Assembly: GCA_028694115.1 (NCBI GenBank)
Contig: JAQUUB010000093.1
Coordinates: 1-17,327, forward strand
Length of the DNA stretch: 17,327 nucleotides
Reading direction: 5' to 3'
DNA from: Lachnospiraceae bacterium
GTDB lineage: Bacteria > Bacillota_A > Clostridia > Lachnospirales > Lachnospiraceae
In this document: piece after piece, positions 1-7,331 of the stretch
Numbering within the stretch: position 1 is the first letter of the stretch
Layout: each line of letters opens with the position of its first letter
Notes under the pieces: model-generated
Databases searched by the model: none
What the model was told of the DNA's origin: nothing
Seen by the model: the letters and a program-made list of their open reading frames with translations, nothing else
Translations under genes and position numbers: made by a program

Positions 1-120
1 CTACAGCTTCCTTCAGATTCCACCTCACGATGAACACCCTTGCTGTTCAGCTATACATTTCCCACTACCTGGGCATGTTCGGGACTTACACCCGTTAGAG
101 CGCGCCCATGGCGCGCAAAC
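1..120 (-). mobile_element. Group II intron, class C, 5' part of domain I (continues beyond the left edge)
   Basis: Read on the minus strand from position 120 leftwards, the sequence starts GTTTGCGCGCCATGGG and continues with blocks I recognise from memory of the Oceanobacillus iheyensis group IIC intron RNA: CATGGGxGC, AGTCCCGAAC, GCAAGGGTGT and GGAATCTGAAGGAAGC, in the same order and with similar spacing. These belong to domain I of the ribozyme. The intron begins immediately after the T tract of the terminator at 121-160, which is the known insertion preference of class C introns. Only the first ~120 nt are in the window. The reverse-transcriptase/maturase ORF and domains V-VI would lie left of position 1, so intactness cannot be judged. 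The first bases GTTTG differ slightly from the usual GTGYG start, which leaves an uncertainty of a few bases at the boundary. Confidence 0.85.
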
Positions 121-160
121 AAAAATACTCTGACATTGCTTACATTGGCTATGTCAGAGT
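121..160 (-). terminator. Rho-independent terminator of the DUF1002 gene
   Basis: Perfect 10-bp stem: ACTCTGACAT at 160-151 pairs with ATGTCAGAGT at 136-127 in the minus-strand RNA. The 14-nt loop region is followed by ATTTTT (126-121). It lies 25 nt after the DUF1002 stop codon. The T tract is directly followed by the group II intron at 120. On the plus strand a shorter T run (164-168) follows the same stem. Confidence 0.85.
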
Positions 161-184
161 CATCTTTTTAGCTATTGTCCTTAT

Positions 185-1207
185 CTATTGAAATAATCCC
201 GAAAAAAAGTTTGATACTTTATCAAAGATATTTGTAAAGAATTGTCCAACCGCTACTTTAATAATATCCATCTTTGTTTCACCAGAAAGATTTGTTAAAT
301 CATCCAGCGTAAGTTTATCTCCAAATTTATTATATAAATCCTGTGCCTGATCTAAAAGTGTATTATAATCAAGTCCTAAATCTTTTATTTTTACCATCAA
401 ATCTACAATTTGCTTAATCTCGTCTTCTGTAAGAGTAGCACCATAGTCATTAATGGCTTCCCGAACGGCTGCATCAATTTGTTCTCTCGTATCTAAATCC
501 TTACCTGCAATTTCGGCTTTAATAAATGCAATCATATTTGAGACCTCTTCGGGATCTCCTATTGCATCAGCAATTTCACCTGTAGTTACAAGCTCATTTA
601 AAGCTGTGTCAATCGAAGCTTCTGTAACAGCTTTACCAGACATATCCTCATATGCCTTAAGTGCGCCGATTAATCCTGCTGTTCCTGATATAGGAGTTGG
701 CCCAACTACCAGAATATCTGCATTTTTAACTCCGGCTGTTAGTAGTGCATTCCGATACATACCAACGGTACAATAGTTAATGTTCTGCGTTGTTACTTGT
801 ACCCCATGACCTTCCTCTGCTTCTCTTACTAAAACAGAAGAAAGAGATTTTGTACCTATAACACTTGGATCCACATAGGCATCCAGGTAAGAATGTTCTT
901 GCTGGTTTGTAATATAAACAATTTTATAGTTACTAAGGTCCTGACCACTAAGTCCCATTAGATTAATAACCGTAGCTAATTGTTCTTGTGAGAGGTCAGC
1001 ACCTAAAGCAAGATACGGTTTTGAAGTATTTACCGCTGTTGTTGTTTGTTGTGATGAAATGGTAGGTGTTGTGCTCTGCCCACTAACAGTAGATGTGTTA
1101 TTATCTCCCCATGTGATTTCTGTAACTTCATCTGTTGCATATACAGGAAGTACTGTCATTGATAACATAACAATAGACAATACCAGACCTAACATTCTTT
1201 TTTTCAT
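185..1207 (-). CDS. Secreted DUF1002 family protein
   Basis: A 340-residue protein of the DUF1002 family (Bacillus YpuA-like), whose biochemical role is unknown. Residues 1-24 form a classical signal peptide (MKKR, hydrophobic core, cleavage after VYA), so the mature protein is outside the membrane. A Ser/Thr/Gln-rich linker follows (about 36-62). The DUF1002 core starts near residue 66 with LGADLSQEQL and contains YVDPSVIGTKSLSSV (111-125) and the region around ILVVGPTPISGTAGLIGALKA (165-185). The C-terminal third is predicted helical and acidic. The ATG at 1207 is preceded at 8 nt by GGAGGG (1216-1221), which supports the start. The leader has three hairpins (separate entry) and the gene ends in a strong terminator. 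The family call is from recognised motifs; function is not inferred. Confidence 0.85.
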   Translation of the reverse strand: MKKRMLGLVLSIVMLSMTVLPVYATDEVTEITWGDNNTSTVSGQSTTPTISSQQTTTAVNTSKPYLALGADLSQEQLATVINLMGLSGQDLSNYKIVYITNQQEHSYLDAYVDPSVIGTKSLSSVLVREAEEGHGVQVTTQNINYCTVGMYRNALLTAGVKNADILVVGPTPISGTAGLIGALKAYEDMSGKAVTEASIDTALNELVTTGEIADAIGDPEEVSNMIAFIKAEIAGKDLDTREQIDAAVREAINDYGATLTEDEIKQIVDLMVKIKDLGLDYNTLLDQAQDLYNKFGDKLTLDDLTNLSGETKMDIIKVAVGQFFTNIFDKVSNFFSGLFQ

Positions 1208-1215
1208 AATTTATT

Positions 1216-1302
1216 CCCTCCGTATGCTTTAGCATACACTCAAATCAATAGTTGAACACGTTTTTTGTTCAACGTTATCCAATCTGCATGCTTTAGCATG
1301 CA
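1216..1302 (-). promoter_or_regulatory. DUF1002 leader with three hairpins, the last abutting the Shine-Dalgarno
   Basis: In minus-strand order: TGCATGC-TAAA-GCATGCA (1302-1285, 7-bp stem), GTTGAAC-9 nt-GTTCAAC (1273-1251, 7-bp stem), and GTATGC-TAAA-GCATAC (1237-1222, 6-bp stem). The first and third share the core ATGCTAAAGCAT with the same TAAA loop, and they differ by a compensated pair (C-G to T-A). The ribosome binding site GGAGGG (1221-1216) begins at the base after the third stem. Operator palindromes or an RNA leader are both possible. I see no convincing promoter hexamers and no known riboswitch. Confidence 0.5.
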
Positions 1303-1361
1303 AAATATTCAACCTTATTTATTTTTTAGTTTGCATAGATTGAATCACCGCTATACATTTT

Positions 1362-2294
1362 TTATTTACATTTTTTTAAAATCCAATGATAAATCTCTTC
1401 ATAGATTTCAAAACGTATTTCTTCATTCAGAAGCTCATGTCTGCAACCCTCATATTGTTTAAATTGAACGTCTTTAAGTCCTATCTCCCGATATCTGTCA
1501 AACAGATGCTTACCTGACTTTCCATAATTTCCAACCGGATCTTCTGAACCTGATAAAATATAGACAGGTAATTTTTGTGGGATTTCTAATAAATTCTTTT
1601 TATTATCTGCTCTGTTGGCTAGTTCACAAATCGTTTGAAATCCATTTACTGTAAAAGTAAATCCACATTTCTCATCCGCATCATAAGCTTCTACTACTTT
1701 AGAAGACCCACACATCCAAGCATTTTCTGAGACAGCATTTCTTATTCTTTGATTATAGTTTCCAAATAAAATTTTATTTAACAATTTACTTTTGTGACGT
1801 TCGCCATAAAATATGGCTATGATTGAGCAAAGAGTAAACCCAAATTTAATTCTTGAATCTTTTTGTTCCGAAACACCTTCTAATAATGCTCCGTTAATTC
1901 CTTTTCCATAGCGACAAATATAATTTCTTACAATGTAAGATCCCATGCTATGACCTAAGATAAAATAAGGTTTCGTAAGATATTCTGCTTGAATAATTTT
2001 TTTTAATCGATGAACATCTCTAACAAGTACACTTGCAGCATCTTCCTCACAAAAATAACCCATATCATCACTGCTGATTGCAGTTTTTCCATGACCTAAA
2101 TGATCACTCCCTACAACTAATACACCTTCGGATGCTAAAAACCTGGCAAATTCATCATATCTTTCAATATGCTCTGCCATTCCATGGACTATCTGCAAAA
2201 CAAATTTTACCTCTCTATCGGGTATCCATTTCATAGCATGAATTTTTGTTTTCTTATCCCTGGAGTCAAAATAAAATTCTTCTACTTTAACCAA
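1362..2294 (-). CDS. Alpha/beta hydrolase of the serine aminopeptidase S33 / monoacylglycerol lipase type
   Basis: A 310-residue cytoplasmic protein without signal peptide, the usual length for this PldB/monoglyceride-lipase-like group. The catalytic triad is readable: Ser116 in GHSMG (114-118), Asp252 in SGSEDPVG, and His286 in GCRHELLNE. HGMAEH (37-42) supplies the oxyanion region, and DHLGHGKT (64-71) is the typical loop after strand 4. A lysophospholipase, monoacylglycerol lipase or other carboxyl-ester hydrolase activity is likely; the substrate cannot be told. The start is TTG at 2294: AGGAGG (2306-2301) lies 6 nt upstream and no ATG is nearby in frame. The gene begins 24 nt after metG ends, so it is probably the second gene of a metG operon. 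No clear terminator follows its stop. Confidence 0.85.
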   Translation of the reverse strand: MVKVEEFYFDSRDKKTKIHAMKWIPDREVKFVLQIVHGMAEHIERYDEFARFLASEGVLVVGSDHLGHGKTAISSDDMGYFCEEDAASVLVRDVHRLKKIIQAEYLTKPYFILGHSMGSYIVRNYICRYGKGINGALLEGVSEQKDSRIKFGFTLCSIIAIFYGERHKSKLLNKILFGNYNQRIRNAVSENAWMCGSSKVVEAYDADEKCGFTFTVNGFQTICELANRADNKKNLLEIPQKLPVYILSGSEDPVGNYGKSGKHLFDRYREIGLKDVQFKQYEGCRHELLNEEIRFEIYEEIYHWILKKCK

Positions 2295-2318
2295 TTAATT
2301 CCTCCTAGTTCATTCTGA

Positions 2319-4265
2319 TTAGCAAATTTCTGCTCCAGCAGGCATCTCTTTTTCAGGTGTCATTAATGCAAGCTCACCCTTTTCATTCTCTGCACATAAT
2401 AACATTCCTTCTGATAATACCCCCGCCAATGTAGCAGGTTTTAAATTAACAAGTACCATTACTTTTTTGCCAACCATTTCTTCTGCTGTATAGTGTAGTT
2501 TTATTCCTGAAACAATTTGTTTTACTTCTTTCCCAATTTTAACTTGAGAGCATAAAAGTTTTTTTGATTTCTTAACTTCTTCACAAGCTATAATTTCTCC
2601 TACCTGAAATTGTAGCTTTTCAAAATTATCAAATGTTATTTCTGGCTTTTTCTCTATTTCGATTACCGATTCTTCTTCTACTTCCTGCGTTTTTGTTGTC
2701 ATTTGTTCCACTTTTTCCAGAACTTCTTTAATGTCTAAACGTGCAAATAATATTTCAGGCTTTTCTTTTACTTTATTTCCAGATGGATAGAGACCATATT
2801 GATTCAACTGTTCCATATCTCTCTGGCCTGCATTTAACTGTTCCATTATCTTCTGACAGGTTGTAGGAATAAATGGTTCTAATAAGCAGGCTCCTATACA
2901 GATACTTTCTACTAAATTATATAAAACAGTAGCTAGTCTGTCTGCTTTTGCATCATCTTTCGCAAGTACCCAAGGTTCTGTTTCGTCGATATATTTATTA
3001 CATCTTTTAAATAATGTAAATATTTCTGTAATGGCATCTGCAACGCGCAGTTCCTCCATTTTTGCAATGACTTTATCTCTTGTGCTAATTACAACCTGTT
3101 TAAGGTCCTGATCCACATCTTCTTTGACTTCTTTATTTTCTACGATACCATCAAAATACTTATTACTCATAGAAATTGTTCGATTCACTAAGTTTCCTAA
3201 TGTATTTGCTAAATCAGAATTTAATCTTTCTACCATTAGCTCCCATGAAATCACACCATCATTCTCAAAAGGCATTTCATGTAATACAAAATAGCGAACA
3301 GCATCTACACCAAAGAAGTCTACTAAGGTATCTGCGTATAAAACATTTCCTTTTGATTTACTCATTTTCCCATCACCTTGTAACAGCCAAGGATGACCAA
3401 AGACCTGTTTTGGAAGTGGCTCCCCTAATGCCATTAGAAAAATGGGCCAATAGATTGTATGGAAACGAATAATGTCTTTTCCTATCAAATGTAAATCAGC
3501 TGGCCATAATTTATCATATTGTTCTGTACTATTTCCATCACAATCATAGCCAATCCCTGTAATATAGTTTGTTAATGCATCAAGCCAGACGTAAACTACA
3601 TGTCTGTCGTCAAAATCAACTGGAATTCCCCATTTAAAAGAAGTTCTTGAAACACAGAGATCTTGTAACCCTGGTAATAAGAAATTATTCATCATTTCAT
3701 TCTTACGTGAAACTGGCTGGATAAACTCTGGATGGGCGTTAATATGTTCAATTAATCGATCCGCATATTTACTCATTTTAAAGAAGTAAGCCTCTTCCTT
3801 TGCAGGTTTTACCTCTCGTCCGCAATCTGGACATTTTCCATCAACAAGCTGTGATTCCGTCCAGAAGGATTCACAAGGTGTACAGTAAAGTCCTTCATAA
3901 GAACTTTTATAAATATCTCCCTGATCATACAACTTTTTAAATATTTTTTGAACTTGTTTCTCATGATCGATATCGGTAGTACGAATAAATTTATCATAAG
4001 AAGTATCCATAAGATTCCATAATCTTTTGATATCATCGGATACTTGATCAACAAATTCTTTTGGCGTGATTCCTGCTTCCTGCGCCTTCATTTCTATTTT
4101 TTGACCATGCTCATCTGTTCCAGTCTGGAAAAACACATCATAGCCTTCTTTTCTTTTAAATCTTGCAATACTGTCTGCAAGCACGATTTCATAGCTATTA
4201 CCAATATGTGGCTTGCCGGAAGTATAAGCAATTGCAGTGGTAATATAATAGTTTCCTTTATCCAT
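2319..4265 (-). CDS. metG: Methionine--tRNA ligase with C-terminal tRNA-binding domain
   Basis: Charges tRNA-Met with methionine using ATP, in the cytoplasm. From ATG at 4265 the protein is 648 residues. Numbered from an in-frame TTG five codons further up (653 aa): the class I HIGH motif is HIGN (25-28) in GKPHIGNSYE, KMSKS is at 305-309, and a zinc knuckle uses CTPC (133-136) and CPDC (150-153). The anticodon-binding helical domain spans about 350-520. An acidic linker leads to a C-terminal EMAP/Arc1p-type OB-fold tRNA-binding domain (about 545-653), which normally dimerises MetRS. I prefer ATG 4265 because GGAG (4278-4275) sits 9 nt upstream of it; the TTG would overlap that site. A promoter lies at 4322-4350. 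I looked for a T-box leader and found none. Confidence 0.97.
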   Translation of the reverse strand: MDKGNYYITTAIAYTSGKPHIGNSYEIVLADSIARFKRKEGYDVFFQTGTDEHGQKIEMKAQEAGITPKEFVDQVSDDIKRLWNLMDTSYDKFIRTTDIDHEKQVQKIFKKLYDQGDIYKSSYEGLYCTPCESFWTESQLVDGKCPDCGREVKPAKEEAYFFKMSKYADRLIEHINAHPEFIQPVSRKNEMMNNFLLPGLQDLCVSRTSFKWGIPVDFDDRHVVYVWLDALTNYITGIGYDCDGNSTEQYDKLWPADLHLIGKDIIRFHTIYWPIFLMALGEPLPKQVFGHPWLLQGDGKMSKSKGNVLYADTLVDFFGVDAVRYFVLHEMPFENDGVISWELMVERLNSDLANTLGNLVNRTISMSNKYFDGIVENKEVKEDVDQDLKQVVISTRDKVIAKMEELRVADAITEIFTLFKRCNKYIDETEPWVLAKDDAKADRLATVLYNLVESICIGACLLEPFIPTTCQKIMEQLNAGQRDMEQLNQYGLYPSGNKVKEKPEILFARLDIKEVLEKVEQMTTKTQEVEEESVIEIEKKPEITFDNFEKLQFQVGEIIACEEVKKSKKLLCSQVKIGKEVKQIVSGIKLHYTAEEMVGKKVMVLVNLKPATLAGVLSEGMLLCAENEKGELALMTPEKEMPAGAEIC

Positions 4266-4321
4266 GTTCTTTATCTCCAATCCTCGGTGTCAAACAATAG
4301 ACGGCACCCATACTTCTTTTA

Positions 4322-4350
4322 AAATTAGCACACACCCTTTATAAAGTCAA
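4322..4350 (-). promoter_or_regulatory. Likely sigma-A promoter of metG
   Basis: On the minus strand TTGACT (4350-4345) and TAATTT (4327-4322) are separated by exactly 17 nt. A TG dinucleotide one base before the -10 gives an extended -10. Transcription would start near 4314, leaving a leader of about 50 nt before the metG ATG. Confidence 0.55.
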
Positions 4351-4470
4351 GAAACAAGCCTCTTTCTCATTGAATTTCTCTTTGAATTATTACAATAATG
4401 ATGACCTTAGAATGGTATTTTTCTTTATTTATCATCATATGATATGACAAACCGTATTTTATGAGGCATT

Positions 4471-6210
4471 ATGAAAAAATATCGTCTTCTTTATATTTTA
4501 TTACTAATCACTGTAGTGTTTTTATCTGTTTTCTATTATTTACATACCTTATCACCGAATAAAGAATTTACAAAATTTACAGATTCCTTATTTCAATCGG
4601 AAGTAGCCTCTAATACATTAACTTTGCATTACACAGTTGCTCATCCTAAAAATTTTGGAATTCATGATTATGAGGTAACACTAGGCTCCTACTCATCGGA
4701 AAACGAACAGGAAACCTGCGCTGCAATAGAAAATTATAGTAACTCTCTGTCACAAATGAATCGAGATGCTCTAAATGCTAAAAATAAGCTTACTTATGAT
4801 ATCCTAAATTATTATATACAAAATAAACAGGAAAATTTAGATTTCTATTATTATCCAGAAATTTTTTCTCCTGCTCAAGGTCTTCACTCCCAGCTTCCTA
4901 TTGTTCTTGCAGAATATGAATTTAGAAACGAGAAAGATATCACTGACTATTTGACATTATTAAGTCAAATGGATACTTTTTTTGAAGAAGCAATGAATTA
5001 TGAAAAATATCGTATGGATAATGGTGTATTAATGGCGGATTTTTCCTTCCGTACCATTATGGACCAATGCGATTCCTTTCTTAAAAATAAAGATAGTCAT
5101 TATCTAAAGTCTACCTTTCATACAAGAATACAGGAATGTTCTTTTTTAACTGCAGAAAAAATAGAAGAATACGAGAAGCAGAATACCGTGATTATAAATC
5201 AACATGTTTTTCCTGCTTATCAGAAACTAAGAGCTTCTATGGCAGAACTAGAATCAATGGCTCCCTCATCTATGAATCTTTGTAATTTACCTCAGGGTGC
5301 AAAGTATTATGAAGGACTTGTCCAGCAGGAAACTGGCTCCTCTAAAACAATTCCAGAAATTAAAAAAATGCTTCAACAAGAATTTTCGATTGAATTCCTT
5401 GCTTACGCTGATCTGGTTGACGATTACTCAAAAATGGAAGCCGCCGCAGAGGATAATCTATTCGGGGACTCTCCTGATATTATGCTATCTGATCTTAAGG
5501 ATAAAATTTTTTCTGATTTTCCTGAAATATCAGATGCTGATTATTCCATTAAATATGTTGACGAGTCTCTGCAAGATTTTATGAGTCCTGCATTTTATAT
5601 GACACCTGCAATTGATGATTCCCTCAAAAATGTTATTTACATAAACCCAGCATCAAATTATTCATCTTTAAATTTATATACAACACTTGCACATGAGGGT
5701 TATCCTGGTCATTTGTATCAAACACTTTACTTTAATCAAAAGAATAACGATCCTATCCGCAATCTATTTTATTTTGGTGGATATACAGAAGGATGGGCCG
5801 TATATGTGGAAATGTATTCTTATGGTCTTGCAGAAGAAAACCGCTCGATTTGTGAAATACAACGTTTAAATCATTCGATCCAATTATGTCTCTATTCTCT
5901 TATGGATATTGCTATTCATTATGATGGACTGCAGGAACCTGATATTATCAGTAATTTATCAAGATATGGTATTACAGACCAAGAATCAGCAAGAGATATC
6001 TATGAATATATCTCTGAAGAACCTGGAAATTATTTAAAATATTATGTTGGTTATTTAGAAATCATGGAACTGCAGAAATATGCACGTCAAACATTAGGTA
6101 ATAATTTTGATTTAAAAGAATTTAATCGCTTTTTGTTAGATGTAGGTCCAGCTCCATTTGATATTATTAAAGATCAAGAAACTATATGGTTACAAAAACA
6201 GGGCGCCTGA
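4471..6210 (+). CDS. Membrane-anchored DUF885 family putative metallopeptidase
   Basis: A 579-residue DUF885 protein. Residues 6-24 form one hydrophobic segment after MKKYR, with no lipobox and no clear cleavage site, so it is probably an N-terminal anchor exposing the rest outside. The signature sits in the C-terminal half: HEGYPGH at 408-414 (an HExxxxH-like putative metal site) in an LAHEGYPGHLYQ context, then EGWAVYVE at 440-447. Both are characteristic of DUF885. The family is predicted to be zinc-dependent peptidases or hydrolases; the substrate is not inferable. ATG 4471 has GAGG (4463-4466) close upstream. The gene is divergent from metG and convergent with ldhA. A candidate promoter TTGAAT-15-TACAAT (4370-4396) is weak because of the short spacer. 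The last codons form part of the terminator stem at 6194-6225. Confidence 0.85.
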   Translation: MKKYRLLYILLLITVVFLSVFYYLHTLSPNKEFTKFTDSLFQSEVASNTLTLHYTVAHPKNFGIHDYEVTLGSYSSENEQETCAAIENYSNSLSQMNRDALNAKNKLTYDILNYYIQNKQENLDFYYYPEIFSPAQGLHSQLPIVLAEYEFRNEKDITDYLTLLSQMDTFFEEAMNYEKYRMDNGVLMADFSFRTIMDQCDSFLKNKDSHYLKSTFHTRIQECSFLTAEKIEEYEKQNTVIINQHVFPAYQKLRASMAELESMAPSSMNLCNLPQGAKYYEGLVQQETGSSKTIPEIKKMLQQEFSIEFLAYADLVDDYSKMEAAAEDNLFGDSPDIMLSDLKDKIFSDFPEISDADYSIKYVDESLQDFMSPAFYMTPAIDDSLKNVIYINPASNYSSLNLYTTLAHEGYPGHLYQTLYFNQKNNDPIRNLFYFGGYTEGWAVYVEMYSYGLAEENRSICEIQRLNHSIQLCLYSLMDIAIHYDGLQEPDIISNLSRYGITDQESARDIYEYISEEPGNYLKYYVGYLEIMELQKYARQTLGNNFDLKEFNRFLLDVGPAPFDIIKDQETIWLQKQGA

Positions 6211-6225
6211 TGGCACCCTGTTTTT
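6194..6225. terminator. Bidirectional terminator between DUF885 gene and ldhA
   Basis: AAAAACAGGGCGCC (6194-6207) pairs with GGCACCCTGTTTTT (6212-6225) around a TGAT loop, with one mismatch, giving A and T tracts on both sides. It serves both convergent genes. The left arm is the coding end of the DUF885 gene (stop at 6208-6210), and the ldhA stop lies 14 nt beyond the right arm. Confidence 0.9.
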
Positions 6226-6238
6226 CATTTTCTTATCA

Positions 6239-7276
6239 TTAAAAACATGACTTTTTCATTTTCTTATGACATTCTGATGGATCTTTAAGACAGTGATAGC
6301 ATACTTCATTTTCCAAAAATTCTTCTTTAAAGTACTCATCCAGATTTTTCATTGTAGTTGATGCAATATTAGACAATGCTTCGTGTGTCAAAAAAGCCTG
6401 ATGAGAAGTTACTAAAACATTTGGCATCGATATTAATCGAGCGAGCACATCATCCTGAATAATTTTATTAGAATTATCTTCATAGAACAGATCTGCTTCT
6501 TCCTCATATACATCTAATGCTGCTGCCCCTACTTTTCTTGATTTAACTGCTTCTAATAAAGCCTCACTATCAATCAATGCTCCCCTTGAAGTATTAATGA
6601 TAAACACCCCATTCTTCATTTGATTTAATGAATTTTCATTAATGATATGATGACTTTCTTTTGATAATGGGCAGTGAAGAGAAATAATATCCGATTGCTG
6701 AAAAATTTCTTCTAAGGAAACATAATGATAATTAGAATCTTTCACGGGATAAGGGTCGTAGCAAATGATATTTACACCAAATCCACTGCAGATATCCATA
6801 AAAATTCTTCCGATCTTACCTGTTCCTATCACACCAATTGTTTTTCCATGAATATCAAATCCTGTTAACCCATTTAAACTGAAATTATATTCTCTAATTC
6901 GATTATATGCTCTATGAAGTTTTCGATTCAATGTTAATAACATACCCATTGCATGTTCTGCAACCGCATAAGGAGAGTACGCAGGAACTCTTGCTACATG
7001 AATTTTACCATAGGCATATTTAAAGTCTACATTGTTATATCCTGCGCAGCGCATCGCAATCATTCCAACTCCTATTTTCTCAAGAGCCTTTAATGTATCT
7101 TCACTTAAATCATCATTTACAAATGCGCAGACTGCATCGCTGCCTTGCGCAAGAACAGCTGTTTTCTTATTTAATTTTTCCTCATGAAAAATAATTTCAT
7201 ATGGATAATTTTTTGCTTCCTTCTCAATATATTCTTTGTCGTATGGTTTTGTATCAAAAAAACTAATCGTTTTCAT
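6239..7276 (-). CDS. ldhA: NAD-dependent D-lactate dehydrogenase (2-hydroxyacid dehydrogenase family)
   Basis: Reduces pyruvate to D-lactate with NADH, re-oxidising NADH in fermentation; cytoplasmic. The 345-residue chain follows the E. coli LdhA pattern almost block for block: RCAGYNNVD (76-84), VPAYSPYAVAEHA (97-109), TLNRKLHRAYNR, GLTGFDIHGKT, NAD-binding GTGKIG (151-156) with Asp174 in YDPYP after strand 2, INTSRGALIDS with catalytic Arg231, DVYEEE (255-260) with the catalytic Glu, and SHQAFLTHEAL with catalytic His292. Asp174 indicates NAD rather than NADP preference. GAGG (7284-7287) lies 7 nt before the ATG. The odd part is the C-terminus: after NEV, where E. coli LdhA stops, about 20 residues contain four Cys and two His. 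It follows glgX by 55 nt and may be co-transcribed. Confidence 0.92.
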   Translation of the reverse strand: MKTISFFDTKPYDKEYIEKEAKNYPYEIIFHEEKLNKKTAVLAQGSDAVCAFVNDDLSEDTLKALEKIGVGMIAMRCAGYNNVDFKYAYGKIHVARVPAYSPYAVAEHAMGMLLTLNRKLHRAYNRIREYNFSLNGLTGFDIHGKTIGVIGTGKIGRIFMDICSGFGVNIICYDPYPVKDSNYHYVSLEEIFQQSDIISLHCPLSKESHHIINENSLNQMKNGVFIINTSRGALIDSEALLEAVKSRKVGAAALDVYEEEADLFYEDNSNKIIQDDVLARLISMPNVLVTSHQAFLTHEALSNIASTTMKNLDEYFKEEFLENEVCYHCLKDPSECHKKMKKSCF

Positions 7277-7331
7277 TGTTTATCCTCTTTTCTGCACTAC
7301 TTTTTTCGTATTTCAAATATGCTACAATAAA

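Noticed and set aside
453..776. 107-codon plus-strand ORF inside the DUF1002 gene
   Set aside because: Antisense shadow of a gene with a clear family match, signal peptide and ribosome binding site; no start signal of its own.
3809..4054. 81-codon minus ORF inside metG in another frame, with similar out-of-frame ORFs in the GH3, DUF885 and MATE genes
   Set aside because: All lie within intact, recognisable genes and show no family motifs.
4266..4345. T-box riboswitch upstream of metG
   Set aside because: GGGTGCC followed by GACACC resembles part of an antiterminator at first sight, but the T-box consensus and a terminator are missing and the leader is only about 50 nt.
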